Source of the DNA: Photobacterium aphoticum
GTDB taxonomy: Bacteria > Pseudomonadota > Gammaproteobacteria > Enterobacterales > Vibrionaceae
Direction of reading: 5' to 3'
DNA length: 64,000 bases
Assembly (NCBI RefSeq): GCF_001029435.1
Contig: NZ_LDOV01000021.1
Coordinates: 1-64,000 of the forward strand
Notes under the pieces: model-generated
The model's database searches: none
Told to the model about the DNA's origin: nothing
Seen by the model: the letters and a program-made list of their open reading frames with translations, nothing else
Part shown: positions 19,467 through 29,329 of the stretch, one piece after another
How positions within the stretch are numbered: position 1 is the first letter of the stretch
Layout of the letters: the number at the start of each line of letters is the position of its first letter
Made by a program: the position numbers and the translations under genes

Positions 19467-19688
19467 GCGACATCGACTTGATGCCCTTCAGCTGAACGAC
19501 GTCTACAGACATCATGCCTTGCCGCTGACACACGCGATAAACCAACGCCCTGCGATGCTTAATGACGCGCATGGCTGTGCGCAATGGGCATTCTCCCTGA
19601 CTTTCTAATCGTTAGGTACTTCAAGACTAAGCACCTGTATCCCAGATATCACCTAATGGCATTGCCATTTCCCCTCGTCTCTCGCAAT

Positions 19689-19822
19689 ACGTACACCTTT
19701 TTACGCTAAGTACATCGATAAGCTGAGCAATTTTGACACCGTAAGCCAACAAGTCACAACTTGAACCTAAGTGGTTGTTTTTATTGGTGTAAATTTATGT
19801 GCAGCTTTTCGAGCGTTTTCCC
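19689..19822 (+). repeat. dispersed intergenic repeat, copy 5
   Basis: ACGTACACCTTTTTACGC (19689-19706), AACCTAAGTGGTTGTTTTTA (about 19764-19783) and TATGTGCAGCTTTTCGAGCG (about 19797-19816) keep the block order of copies 1 and 3 with more divergence in the middle. Confidence 0.55.
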
Positions 19823-19896
19823 CGATAAACCCTGCACAGCAGAATGAAGGAAAGAGGTGAAAATGAGGTGAGCATCAGTATAAATAACAGGCATAA

Positions 19897-19924
19897 AAAA
19901 ACGGAGGCCGAAGCCTCCGTTTTT
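19897..19924 (-). terminator. terminator of groESL
   Basis: ACGGAGGC-CGAA-GCCTCCGT (19901-19920) is a perfect 8-bp stem with A/T runs on both sides. On the minus strand it ends the groEL transcript 40 bp after its stop codon. Confidence 0.92.
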
Positions 19925-19960
19925 CACCAAATGGTGTGCTATCTCAGTGAGACAGGGACA

Positions 19961-21622
<1,662 letters not shown>

Positions 21623-21648
21623 TTAATTCTAAATTTGAGGTGATCGGA

Positions 21649-21939
21649 TTATTCAACGATTGCCATGATGTCGTTTTCAGACATGATCAGGACTTCTTTA
21701 CCATCGATCTTTTCAGTCTTTGTGCCGTAGCCTTCTGCAAAGATCACAGTGTCGCCAACTTTTACGTCCAATGGCTGCACAGTGCCGTTCTCAAGGATGC
21801 GGCCCTTACCTACAGCTAGCACGGTACCGCGCGTTGATTTTTCCGCAGCAGAACCAGTCAGTACGATACCGCCAGCAGATTTTGATTCAACTTCTTTGCG
21901 CTCAACGATAACGCGGTCATGTAAAGGACGAATGTTCAT
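21649..21939 (-). CDS. groES: co-chaperonin GroES (10 kDa)
   Basis: Forms the heptameric cap of the GroEL chamber. It has 96 residues, N-terminal [20 protein letters not shown], the mobile loop [18 protein letters not shown] and the end ENDIMAIVE. It is the first gene of the groESL operon, preceded by an AGGAGAG ribosome site and the heat-shock-like promoter at 22024-22051. Confidence 0.99.
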   Translation of the reverse strand: MNIRPLHDRVIVERKEVESKSAGGIVLTGSAAEKSTRGTVLAVGKGRILENGTVQPLDVKVGDTVIFAEGYGTKTEKIDGKEVLIMSENDIMAIVE

Positions 21940-22023
21940 CGGTCGTCTCTCCTGATTTTGGTAATATCCATACGATTAATAAGATAAACGGCCCGTGGCC
22001 GCTTACTTTTCTGTTAACTAATC

Positions 22024-22051
22024 ATGTTGGGTCGAATTTCGAGAACCCAAG
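22024..22051 (-). promoter_or_regulatory. probable sigma-32 promoter of groESL
   Basis: On the minus strand CTTGGG (22051-22046), 14 bases, then CCCAACAT (22031-22024). The sigma-32 consensus is CTTGAA-N11-15-CCCCATNT. It lies about 85 bp before the groES start. The site also forms an inverted repeat, TTGGGT/ACCCAA. No CIRCE element was found. Confidence 0.5.
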
Positions 22052-22148
22052 TGCTCAAGGGCATTTTTTTCAAAAATAACTGCCAGAATTTTTGCTCGAT
22101 CACACTCTATGCATTAGGGTAGGCAAGCATTCCAACCCCGAGATCATT

Positions 22149-23495
22149 ATGGCTGTAGCAAACACGCCCGATAAACACGGGCTATTGTCTGATCCGATCC
22201 CAGTGGTACTTCAACGTCTGACCATTCCGATGATCTTCGGCATGGTCTCTATATTGATGTTTAACCTGGTCGACACATTCTTTATTTCACTGCTCGGTAC
22301 CGATGCGTTAGCGGCAGTGAGCTTTACCTTTCCTATCACGTTTGCCCTTAACTGCATCACCATGGGGATCAGTGTGGGCATTTCCACCAGCATTGGCCGC
22401 TTGCTCGGCGCCGGTGACAGCGACAGTGCCGCCCGCCTGACGACTCACGGCTTGTTACTGGCGGTCGTCATGGTGATGGTGGCCGCCACGGTGGGCTTTT
22501 ACACCATTGAGCCGCTGTTTTTATTGATGGGGGCTAAGCCCAGCTTGCTGCCCACCATCTACGATTACATGTCGGTGTGGTACTTAGCCATTCCCTTGTT
22601 GGTGATCCCGATGGCGGGCAACAGTGCCATTCGCGCCACGGGTGATGCCAAAACGCCGGCCAAGATCATGATCTTAGCCGGCGCAATAAATGGTGTACTG
22701 GATCCTTTACTGATCTTTGGCGCCGGCCCCGTACCGGCGTTGGGCGTCAAAGGCGCGGCCATTGCCAGCGGGATCAGCTGGGCGTTTGCCTTGTTTGGCT
22801 CGCTGTACATCCTGATCCGCCGTGAAAAGCTGCTGGCCAAGCCCCAACCGCGTGCGTTATGGCACGATTGGCAGCAAATATTGCAAATAGGGACGCCTGC
22901 AGGCCTCTCTAACGCGCTGAATCCGCTCTCTGGCACCTTATTAATGACGATGCTGGCCGCACAAAGCACCGCCTCCGTGGCGGCGTACGGGGCTGCAATG
23001 CGGATCGAGTCGATCCTGGTAACAGTGATGATGGCGTTAGGATCGGCACTGATGCCCTTCATGGCACAAAACTTAGGGGCAGATAAACCCGAACGGGCGT
23101 TTGGCGCGCTGTTTACCGCCATGCGCTTCGCCATTTTGTTCCAGCTGCTGATTTTCATCATGATGGTGCCATTAAGCTGGCCGCTGTCTTCCCTGTTCAG
23201 TCAGGATCATGCGGTGCAGTCACAGCTGTGGCATTACTTGGTGGTGGTGCCGGCCAGTTATGGCCTGCAAGCGGTGTGCATGTTGCTGATCAGTGCGCTC
23301 AATGCCCTGCATCGCTCACTGCATGCCTTGATTTGGAACCTGATCCGTCTGTTCGGTTTATTGCTGCCTGCGGCGTGGATCGGCAGCCAGTGTTATGGCA
23401 CGGAAGGACTGTTTATCGGCATTGCGGCAGCCAACATAATCAGTGGTCTGACTGCCTATTTTTATGCACTTCACCTGCGTAAGAAATATGAATAG
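22149..23495 (+). CDS. MATE-family multidrug efflux transporter
   Basis: Inner-membrane Na+- or H+-coupled drug exporter, 448 residues with twelve predicted helices. Both MATE repeats are visible: PIPVVLQRLTIPMIFGMVS at the start, NLVDTFFISLLGTDALAAVS in the first repeat, and AGLSNALNPLSGTLLMTMLA at the start of the second. An ATG at 22149 after GAGATC is preferred; a 19-codon longer frame from a TTG has no family-like sequence. Convergent with fxsA across a shared terminator. Confidence 0.93.
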   Translation: MAVANTPDKHGLLSDPIPVVLQRLTIPMIFGMVSILMFNLVDTFFISLLGTDALAAVSFTFPITFALNCITMGISVGISTSIGRLLGAGDSDSAARLTTHGLLLAVVMVMVAATVGFYTIEPLFLLMGAKPSLLPTIYDYMSVWYLAIPLLVIPMAGNSAIRATGDAKTPAKIMILAGAINGVLDPLLIFGAGPVPALGVKGAAIASGISWAFALFGSLYILIRREKLLAKPQPRALWHDWQQILQIGTPAGLSNALNPLSGTLLMTMLAAQSTASVAAYGAAMRIESILVTVMMALGSALMPFMAQNLGADKPERAFGALFTAMRFAILFQLLIFIMMVPLSWPLSSLFSQDHAVQSQLWHYLVVVPASYGLQAVCMLLISALNALHRSLHALIWNLIRLFGLLLPAAWIGSQCYGTEGLFIGIAAANIISGLTAYFYALHLRKKYE

Positions 23496-23513
23496 CATTA
23501 ATAAGCAGTAAAC

Positions 23514-23541
23514 AAAAAAGACAGCCTCGGCTGTCTTTTTT
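23514..23541. terminator. bidirectional terminator between the MATE gene and fxsA
   Basis: AAAAAAGACAGCC-TC-GGCTGTCTTTTTT is an almost uninterrupted palindrome with A- and T-runs, able to end both convergent transcripts. Confidence 0.92.
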
Positions 23542-23576
23542 TATTGTTGCAGAATGTGTCTCAGGGCAAGCATGCC

Positions 23577-24119
23577 TTATGGCAAACGCGGCGAATCGTC
23601 ATCATTGCGCGGTTTGTTGCCATCTTTACGCTCAAACTCACCGTCAAACACATCCCCTTGCTGACCGTCTTGCTTGAACGGATCACGCTGGAAAGGGTCA
23701 TGTTGCTGGAACGGGTCCTGACTGCTGAAACCCGCACTGAAACCGGCACCAGATTGCATGCCCTGCACTTTGACACGACTCATCAATTGCTTCGCCAACC
23801 ATGCTCGTGGCCCCGGCAATAACACGGTCATGCCCATCGCATCGGTCATAAAGCCCGGCGTTAACAACAGTACGCCTGCGACGGCCAACATCACCCCTTC
23901 CACGATTTGCTGCGCTGGCAATTCCCCTTGCTGTAAGCGGCTTTGCACGGACATCAGGGTCGCAATACCCTGACTACGCACCAAAGATGCCCCAATAAAG
24001 GCCGTCAGCAGTACCAGCCCGACCGTTGGCCATAGCCCCAGAAATCCCCCGACCTGAATAAACAGGGCAATTTCAATAATGGGTACAGCAATGAACAGGA
24101 ACAAAAGAATTGGAAACAC
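23577..24119 (-). CDS. fxsA: FxsA family membrane protein
   Basis: Small inner-membrane protein; in E. coli, excess FxsA relieves F-plasmid exclusion of phage T7, but its normal role is not known. Of 180 residues, the first 100 hold the FxsA domain (FPILLFLFIAVPIIEIALFI, GLVLLTAFIGASLVRSQG, AGVLLLTPGFMTDAMG). A long hydrophilic tail rich in Gln, Asp, Pro and Phe (DPFQQHDPFQRDPFKQDG) follows. Upstream of aspA on the opposite strand, the usual fxsA-aspA neighbourhood of gammaproteobacteria. Confidence 0.92.
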   Translation of the reverse strand: MFPILLFLFIAVPIIEIALFIQVGGFLGLWPTVGLVLLTAFIGASLVRSQGIATLMSVQSRLQQGELPAQQIVEGVMLAVAGVLLLTPGFMTDAMGMTVLLPGPRAWLAKQLMSRVKVQGMQSGAGFSAGFSSQDPFQQHDPFQRDPFKQDGQQGDVFDGEFERKDGNKPRNDDDSPRLP

Positions 24120-24144
24120 GGTTTACCTCTCGCGGGTTAGCAGT

Positions 24145-24298
24145 TATACCCAAGCGGCCTCATACCTCAATATATAGACGATATTGCGCCACTTTCGCAG
24201 TGGCCGCAGCCAGTCTGTGTGGGTGCATCATGTATTGTCCGGATTACAGCGACAAGCGACACGCTTTCTCGTCCAATTTGTGAAGCAGCTTGGGTATA
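24145..24298. repeat. second element with TATACCCAAGC inverted ends
   Basis: TATACCCAAGC (24145-24155) and GCTTGGGTATA (24288-24298) are exact reverse complements 132 bp apart and match the ends of the 6830-6896 element. It sits between fxsA and aspA and has no coding frame. The rest of the 24120-24750 spacer is AT-rich and holds the aspA control region. Confidence 0.5.
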
Positions 24299-24605
24299 TA
24301 CCGTGCTTTGCCCTTAACCGTTTGTGTTTACACCGCCTCTGATTTTGTCAGGCAGCAATGAAACCATCACGTGCTAGTTGCAATATGGGGCAGATTGGCG
24401 CGATTTCAATCACACCCTTTCCATGCAAAATACGCATCGCCGAGATTCAGCGCCTACCCTTACAAACAGAAATTTCACATATTGTTATATTTGGTCATTT
24501 TTCATCATAAAAACACGTGCCACTGTTAACAGTTTTTGTGAGCCATATCGCATTACAATGCAAATGTTTTCAGGCGGATTCAAAAAGTGATCTGGGTTAT
24601 GTTTT

Positions 24606-24621
24606 TACCCCTAAAGGGGAG
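24606..24621. promoter_or_regulatory. possible NarL-type site upstream of aspA
   Basis: TACCCCT fits the NarL heptamer TACYYMT exactly and is followed, after two bases, by AGGGGAG, a partial inverted heptamer (5-bp perfect arms CCCCT/AGGGG). NarL represses fumarate-respiration genes in E. coli when nitrate is present. The spacing to the aspA start (about 130 bp) is plausible, but one good heptamer is weak evidence. Confidence 0.3.
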
Positions 24622-24750
24622 TATTATCGGCTTCAGATTATAGGTGTCAGGTACGATCATCTAGCCAAACTCTCTGCAGAATGGATTCTAAAGTTTAAGA
24701 ATTGGCTCAATATTTGAATTTAATTAGCAGATCCCACTTAAGGCTACATC

Positions 24751-26214
24751 ATGTCTCAGATGATTGATCTAGAAAAAAATGAAGCAATCCTAAACAACGT
24801 TGCAACTCGTATTGAAGAAGACCTACTAGGTGAGCGTCACGTTCCTGCTGACGCATACTGGGGTGTACACACACTTCGCGCCGTAGAAAACTTCAACATC
24901 TCTTCGACTACTATCTCTGATGTACCAGAATTCGTACGCGGTATGGTATTCACCAAGAAAGCAGCAGCAATGGCGAACAAAGAATTGGGCGCGATTCCTT
25001 CTGAAGTGGGTGAATTCATCATCAAAGCGTGTGACGTGATCCTTGAAACAGGCAAGTGCATGGATCAGTTCCCGTCAGACGTGTACCAGGGCGGTGCCGG
25101 TACGTCAGTCAACATGAACGCTAACGAAGTGATCGCTAACCTTGCACTAGAGCTAATGGGCAAGGAAAAAGGCGAATACGACATCGTTAACCCGAACGAC
25201 CACGTGAACAAGTCACAGTCTACTAACTGTGCTTACCCAACAGGCTTCCGCGTTGCTGTATACAACAGCATCATGACAATGCTTGAGTCTTTGGAATACC
25301 TAAAAGAAGGTTTCGAAGCGAAGAGCGTTGAGTTCGCAGACATCCTGAAGATGGGCCGTACTCAGCTACAAGACGCAGTACCAATGACTGTGGGTCAGGA
25401 ATTCCGTGCGTTCGCAGTACTTCTAAAAGAAGAAATCAAAAACCTTCAGTACACTGCACAGCTTCTACTGGAAGTTAACCTAGGTGCAACCGCGATCGGT
25501 ACAGGTCTGAACGCAGCAACCGGTTACCAAGAGCTAGCGGTTCAGCGTCTGGCTGAAGTAACAGGTCTACCTTGTGTACCTGCAGAAGACCTAATCGAAG
25601 CAACCTCTGACTGTGGTGCTTACGTAATGGTTCACGGTGCACTGAAGCGTACCGCTGTGAAACTGTCTAAGATCTGTAACGACCTTCGTCTACTGTCTTC
25701 TGGTCCTCGTGCCGGTCTGAACGAACTGAACCTACCTGAAATGCAGGCAGGCTCTTCAATCATGCCAGCAAAAGTAAACCCAGTTATCCCTGAAGTGGTT
25801 AACCAGGTGTGCTTCAAAGTGATCGGTAACGACACCACTATCACTTTCGCAGCAGAAGCAGGTCAGCTACAGCTAAACGTGATGGAACCAGTTATCGGTC
25901 AGGCACTGTTCGAGTCTATCGACCTACTGAAGAACGCGTGTGTGAACCTACGTGACAAGTGTATCGACGGCATCACAGTGAACAAAGAAGTGTGTGAATA
26001 CTTCGTGTTCAACTCTATCGGTATCGTGACTTACCTGAACCCATTCATTGGCCACCACGAAGGTGACATCGTAGGTAAGATCTGTGCTGAAACAGGTAAG
26101 AGCGTACGTGAAGTGGTTCTAGAGCGCGGTCTACTGACTGAAGAGCAACTAGACGACATCTTCTCTGTTCAGAACTTGATGCACCCAGAATACAAAGCTC
26201 AGCGTTACAACTAA
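24751..26214 (+). CDS. aspA: aspartate ammonia-lyase (aspartase)
   Basis: Deaminates L-aspartate to fumarate and ammonia in the cytoplasm, feeding fumarate to FrdABCD. It has 487 residues. The fumarase/aspartase superfamily signature [11 protein letters not shown] is present, with [21 protein letters not shown] at the N-terminus and [13 protein letters not shown] in the active-site region. Codon use is strongly optimised, suggesting high expression. dcuA follows after a terminator-like hairpin, so aspA can be transcribed alone or read through. Confidence 0.98.
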   Translation: MSQMIDLEKNEAILNNVATRIEEDLLGERHVPADAYWGVHTLRAVENFNISSTTISDVPEFVRGMVFTKKAAAMANKELGAIPSEVGEFIIKACDVILETGKCMDQFPSDVYQGGAGTSVNMNANEVIANLALELMGKEKGEYDIVNPNDHVNKSQSTNCAYPTGFRVAVYNSIMTMLESLEYLKEGFEAKSVEFADILKMGRTQLQDAVPMTVGQEFRAFAVLLKEEIKNLQYTAQLLLEVNLGATAIGTGLNAATGYQELAVQRLAEVTGLPCVPAEDLIEATSDCGAYVMVHGALKRTAVKLSKICNDLRLLSSGPRAGLNELNLPEMQAGSSIMPAKVNPVIPEVVNQVCFKVIGNDTTITFAAEAGQLQLNVMEPVIGQALFESIDLLKNACVNLRDKCIDGITVNKEVCEYFVFNSIGIVTYLNPFIGHHEGDIVGKICAETGKSVREVVLERGLLTEEQLDDIFSVQNLMHPEYKAQRYN

Positions 26215-26230
26215 TTCGTAACCCTCAGTC

Positions 26231-26265
26231 AGGCGGATTTTCAGGATGAAGATCCGCCTTTTTTT
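26231..26265 (+). terminator. terminator between aspA and dcuA
   Basis: AGGCGGAT (26231-26238) pairs with ATCCGCCT (26252-26259) around a 13-base loop, followed by seven T. It probably limits read-through into dcuA, as described for the E. coli pair. Confidence 0.85.
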
Positions 26266-26316
26266 GCTACAGATTTCCCCCTTTTATTTTTTAACTTTAC
26301 AGACAGGACAATCATT

Positions 26317-27624
26317 ATGGTTGGAATAGAACTCTTAGTTGTTCTTGCGTTCATCTATTTGGGTGCGCGCATTGGTGGTATCGGCATCGGCTTGGCCGGT
26401 GGTGCAGGTGTGATCGTGCTTTCCCTGATTTTGGGTATGCCGACCAGCCAAAGTTACATCCCTATCGACGTTATCCTCATTATCATGTCCGTCATCACGG
26501 CGATCGCTGCAATGCAAGTGGCCGGTGGTATGGATTGGCTGGTTGAACTGGCCGAAAACTTCCTGCGTAAGAACCCAAAACACATTACGTTCTACGCCCC
26601 TATCGTGACTTACCTGATGACCCTAATGGCAGGTACAGGTCACACGGCGTTCTCTACGCTTCCAGTTATCGCTGAAGTTGCCAAAGAGCAAGGCATCCGT
26701 CCTTCTCGTCCACTGTCTATTGCCGTGGTAGCTTCACAAATCGCGATCACAGCATCGCCTATCTCCGCAGCGGTTGTTTTCTTCTCAGGCATTCTTGAAC
26801 CGCTCGGGGTGGGCTACCTAACCCTACTGGCTATCTGTATCCCAACCACGTTCATCGCGTGTATGGTGGGTGCATTTGTCGCGAACTTCCTAGGTTGTGA
26901 ACTAAAAGACGATCCTGTGTACCAAGAGCGTCTAGCAAAAGGCCTGATCAAGCTACAAGGTTCTGCTAAGCGTGAAATCCCAGCAACAGCGAAGAAAGCG
27001 ACGTTCATTTTCCTAGCGGCTATCGTGATTGTTGTGGGCTACGCAGCGGCAATCTCTGACTCTATCGGTCTGATCACAGACCCTGCGCTAGGTCGTAACG
27101 AAGCCATCATGACCTTCATGCTGGCAGCCGCAGCGGCTATCGTGTTCACCACTGGCATTGATGCAGCGAAAATTCCATCAGCAGCAACGTTCCGCTCTGG
27201 TATGACTGCGTGTGTGTGTGTACTGGGTGTGGCATGGTTGGGTTCAACCTTCGTAAACGGTCACGTTGACGGCATCAAAGAAGTGGCAGGCGAGCTATTG
27301 AGCGACTACCCATGGATGCTGGCACTGGTTCTGTTCTTTGCCTCTATGCTGCTGTACTCACAGGGCGCAACCACAACGGCTCTGATGCCTGCGGCACTGG
27401 CTATCGGCGTTGCACCACTAACAGCTATCGCGTCTTTCGCAGCAGTAAGTGCGCTGTTCGTACTACCAACTTACCCAACGCTACTGGCAGCGGTTGAGAT
27501 GGATGACACCGGTTCAACCCGTATCGGTAACCTAGTCTTCAACCACCCATTCTTCATTCCGGGTGTAGTGACTATCGCGACTTCCGTTATCCTTGGTTTC
27601 GTTGTTGGCGGTATGGTGCTTTAA
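26317..27624 (+). CDS. dcuA: anaerobic C4-dicarboxylate transporter DcuA
   Basis: Inner-membrane antiporter exchanging aspartate or fumarate for succinate. It has 435 residues and about ten to twelve helices. The N-terminus has GARIGGIGIGLAGGAGVIVL, followed by TYLMTLMAGTGHTAFSTLPVIAEVAKEQGIRPSRPLS, and ends in FVVGGMVL. Together with aspA and frd it gives a complete aspartate-to-succinate route. The genuine dcuA promoter is probably in the 100 bp after aspA, which also carries the terminator. Confidence 0.97.
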   Translation: MVGIELLVVLAFIYLGARIGGIGIGLAGGAGVIVLSLILGMPTSQSYIPIDVILIIMSVITAIAAMQVAGGMDWLVELAENFLRKNPKHITFYAPIVTYLMTLMAGTGHTAFSTLPVIAEVAKEQGIRPSRPLSIAVVASQIAITASPISAAVVFFSGILEPLGVGYLTLLAICIPTTFIACMVGAFVANFLGCELKDDPVYQERLAKGLIKLQGSAKREIPATAKKATFIFLAAIVIVVGYAAAISDSIGLITDPALGRNEAIMTFMLAAAAAIVFTTGIDAAKIPSAATFRSGMTACVCVLGVAWLGSTFVNGHVDGIKEVAGELLSDYPWMLALVLFFASMLLYSQGATTTALMPAALAIGVAPLTAIASFAAVSALFVLPTYPTLLAAVEMDDTGSTRIGNLVFNHPFFIPGVVTIATSVILGFVVGGMVL

Positions 27625-27653
27625 GCCCTTCGACATGCAACACAACATCACAA

Positions 27654-27678
27654 AGGCTGCCTTCGGGCGGCCTTTTTT
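27654..27678 (+). terminator. terminator of dcuA
   Basis: AGGCTGCC-TTCG-GGCGGCCT with one G-U pair in RNA, followed by a T-run. Confidence 0.85.
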
Positions 27679-27705
27679 GTATAGATGTAAGGGTGCAAAA
27701 AGTGG

Positions 27706-27740
27706 CTAGGAGCTAGGAACTAGGAACTAGGAACTAGGAA
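27706..27740 (+). repeat. heptanucleotide tandem repeat, five units
   Basis: Five head-to-tail copies of CTAGGAA (the first is CTAGGAG). A related 12-unit array lies at 35289-35372, and a two-unit trace near 47355. Confidence 0.85.
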
Positions 27741-28171
27741 CACAATAGCCCAACCATTTGAATAGCAATAAGAACAGATAACAAGCAGGTGCGACCCACG
27801 CACCGCATACACGCAGTCAGCCCGTGAGAAGCCGTAATAAGCCCAATCAACGGAAGCGTGAATCAAAATGATAACGTGAAAAACAGTGCAAAAAAGCACG
27901 AGAAATGAAAGATGAGGTTCAGGCAATGAACCGCCGACATCGATAGGATCGTGTGAGCGAAAGCGGGCGCGAATGATATTCGCATGTTGGAAGAATAACT
28001 GAAATGAATGTCTCCGCCCCATCCCAGGGCGAAGACGGTGGATACAAGCGGATTCCCAACGCTTCTATCCAGTCCGGATGATTGGTCAATCCCAACCTTT
28101 CACCCGGCATCATGTCTCTTTTTTGCTACAGAGCAAGCCAGACAGGAAAGCTTGCCCGACTATAGTAGCCC
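27741..28171. other. gene-free block between dcuA and the LysR gene
   Basis: About 430 bp bounded on the left by the heptamer array. Short minus-strand frames (27720-28022 and 27919-28113) overlap one another in different frames and lack ribosome sites or recognisable domains. The base pattern is denser than an ordinary spacer, so this could be a repeated or decayed element, but no terminal repeats were found. Confidence 0.35.
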
Positions 28172-28204
28172 TTGGGAATGCTGAACGATAGAGGTAAAAG
28201 CGTT

Positions 28205-29152
28205 ATGCAGCGATGCAAAAATGGTATGAAATTAGATGACCTGCGCACCCTGATTGCGATCGCCCAACAAGGCAGTTTCCGCGCCGCAGCCAATGCCCTT
28301 GATATTCCCCCGGCCACCCTCAGTCGCCGCCTACAACGCCTGGAAGATACGCTGGGCAGCCAGCTGGTGATCCGTGACAGCCGCAATGTCGCCTTAACGC
28401 CATTGGGCCAGGATTACTACGAGCGGTGCCAGCCGCTATTAGCGCAACTGGAAGCGGCCACCACCGAGCTGCACGACATCAGCCACACCCAACCTCACGG
28501 TGCGCTGCGCGTCTCTGCGCCGGTTGGTTTGCTGACTTACCAGCTGATGCCACTGTTTAATGCATTTTTGGCGCAATACCCGGATATCACGCTGTCGCTC
28601 ACCCATCTTTCAAATCAGCACCATGATTACAGCCCGGAGCAGTACGACGTGGTGTTCCGTGTCGGCCAGCAACCAGACTCCAGTTTTGCCGCCGCCAAAA
28701 TCGGCGAATCACAACGCATTCTGGTGGCCAGCCCAAGCTATCTCGCACAATACGGCGAGCCTGCCCATCCGGACGATCTGAACCAGCATGCCCGCTTAGC
28801 CAGTGTGCCCGAGTTTGAGTGGGCACTTACTTGCGATACTCACGAAAACAACGACAGCACTTCACAAACGGTCTGGATCAACTCGCCAGTCAAAATGGCC
28901 ATTGCCGATTTAAACAGTATCAAGCAAGCGGCCATTCACAGCTTAGGGATCGCCAGCCTGCCCAACTACGTGGTGGCAGACGCCCTGCAAAGCGGCCAAC
29001 TGGCCACCATGATGAATGACTGGCATTCGCCGCCTCGCCCTATCTATATGCTCTATCAAAGCATGGGCTACCTGCCGACACACGTGCGCCTGTTCATCGA
29101 CTTTATGCGAGACAGTCTGATGAAGCAGCGCCCAGTGACAGAAGATGAATGA
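28205..29152 (+). CDS. LysR-family transcriptional regulator
   Basis: DNA-binding regulator of 315 residues. The winged helix-turn-helix at the N-terminus reads LDDLRTLIAIAQQGSFRAAANALDIPPATLSRRLQRLEDTLG. The effector-binding domain runs from about residue 95 (GALRVSAPVGLLTYQLMPL) and resembles the CrgA/DmlR-type subgroup. The start is ATG 28205 behind GAGG; an ATG 21 bases later is possible. It sits where other vibrios have cutA, between dcuA and dsbD, and points toward dsbD. Target and ligand unknown. Confidence 0.88.
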   Translation: MQRCKNGMKLDDLRTLIAIAQQGSFRAAANALDIPPATLSRRLQRLEDTLGSQLVIRDSRNVALTPLGQDYYERCQPLLAQLEAATTELHDISHTQPHGALRVSAPVGLLTYQLMPLFNAFLAQYPDITLSLTHLSNQHHDYSPEQYDVVFRVGQQPDSSFAAAKIGESQRILVASPSYLAQYGEPAHPDDLNQHARLASVPEFEWALTCDTHENNDSTSQTVWINSPVKMAIADLNSIKQAAIHSLGIASLPNYVVADALQSGQLATMMNDWHSPPRPIYMLYQSMGYLPTHVRLFIDFMRDSLMKQRPVTEDE

Positions 29153-29175
29153 TATAGTTAAGGGATAACACGGCG

Positions 29176-29328
29176 GTATGGACGCGCTGGAGCATGTCGT
29201 ACCGCGTATCGACATGCGCCCGCAAGGATGCGTTGCTCTGATCCCCAACATCGGGACTGCCCGCTCATGTAAGTGGACACTGACTTCGCACCAGCCAGAC
29301 GGGCCACTTACCATGGCGAGCCCGATTT
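29176..29328 (+). promoter_or_regulatory. highly structured leader before dsbD
   Basis: Several perfect inverted repeats fall in 150 bp: CGGTA/TACCG (about 29174 and 29200), GCATGTCG (29192-29199) with CGACATGC (29210-29217), and GTAAGTGG (about 29269-29276) with CCACTTAC (about 29304-29311). GCTC/GAGC flanks the last stem. The final hairpin ends right before the chosen dsbD ATG and could mask its ribosome site. No known riboswitch class is recognised. Confidence 0.4.
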
Positions 29329-29329
29329 G

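Noticed and set aside
24378..24717. two 66-70 codon frames before aspA
   Set aside because: AT-rich spacer, overlapping different frames, no ribosome sites; this is the aspA control region.
27720..28113. two minus-strand frames of 100 and 64 codons
   Set aside because: They overlap in different frames, start inside the heptamer array or lack a ribosome site, and show no domain. Kept only as a block of unknown nature.
29160..29328. remnant of cutA before dsbD
   Set aside because: No frame with CutA motifs could be read in any of the six frames.
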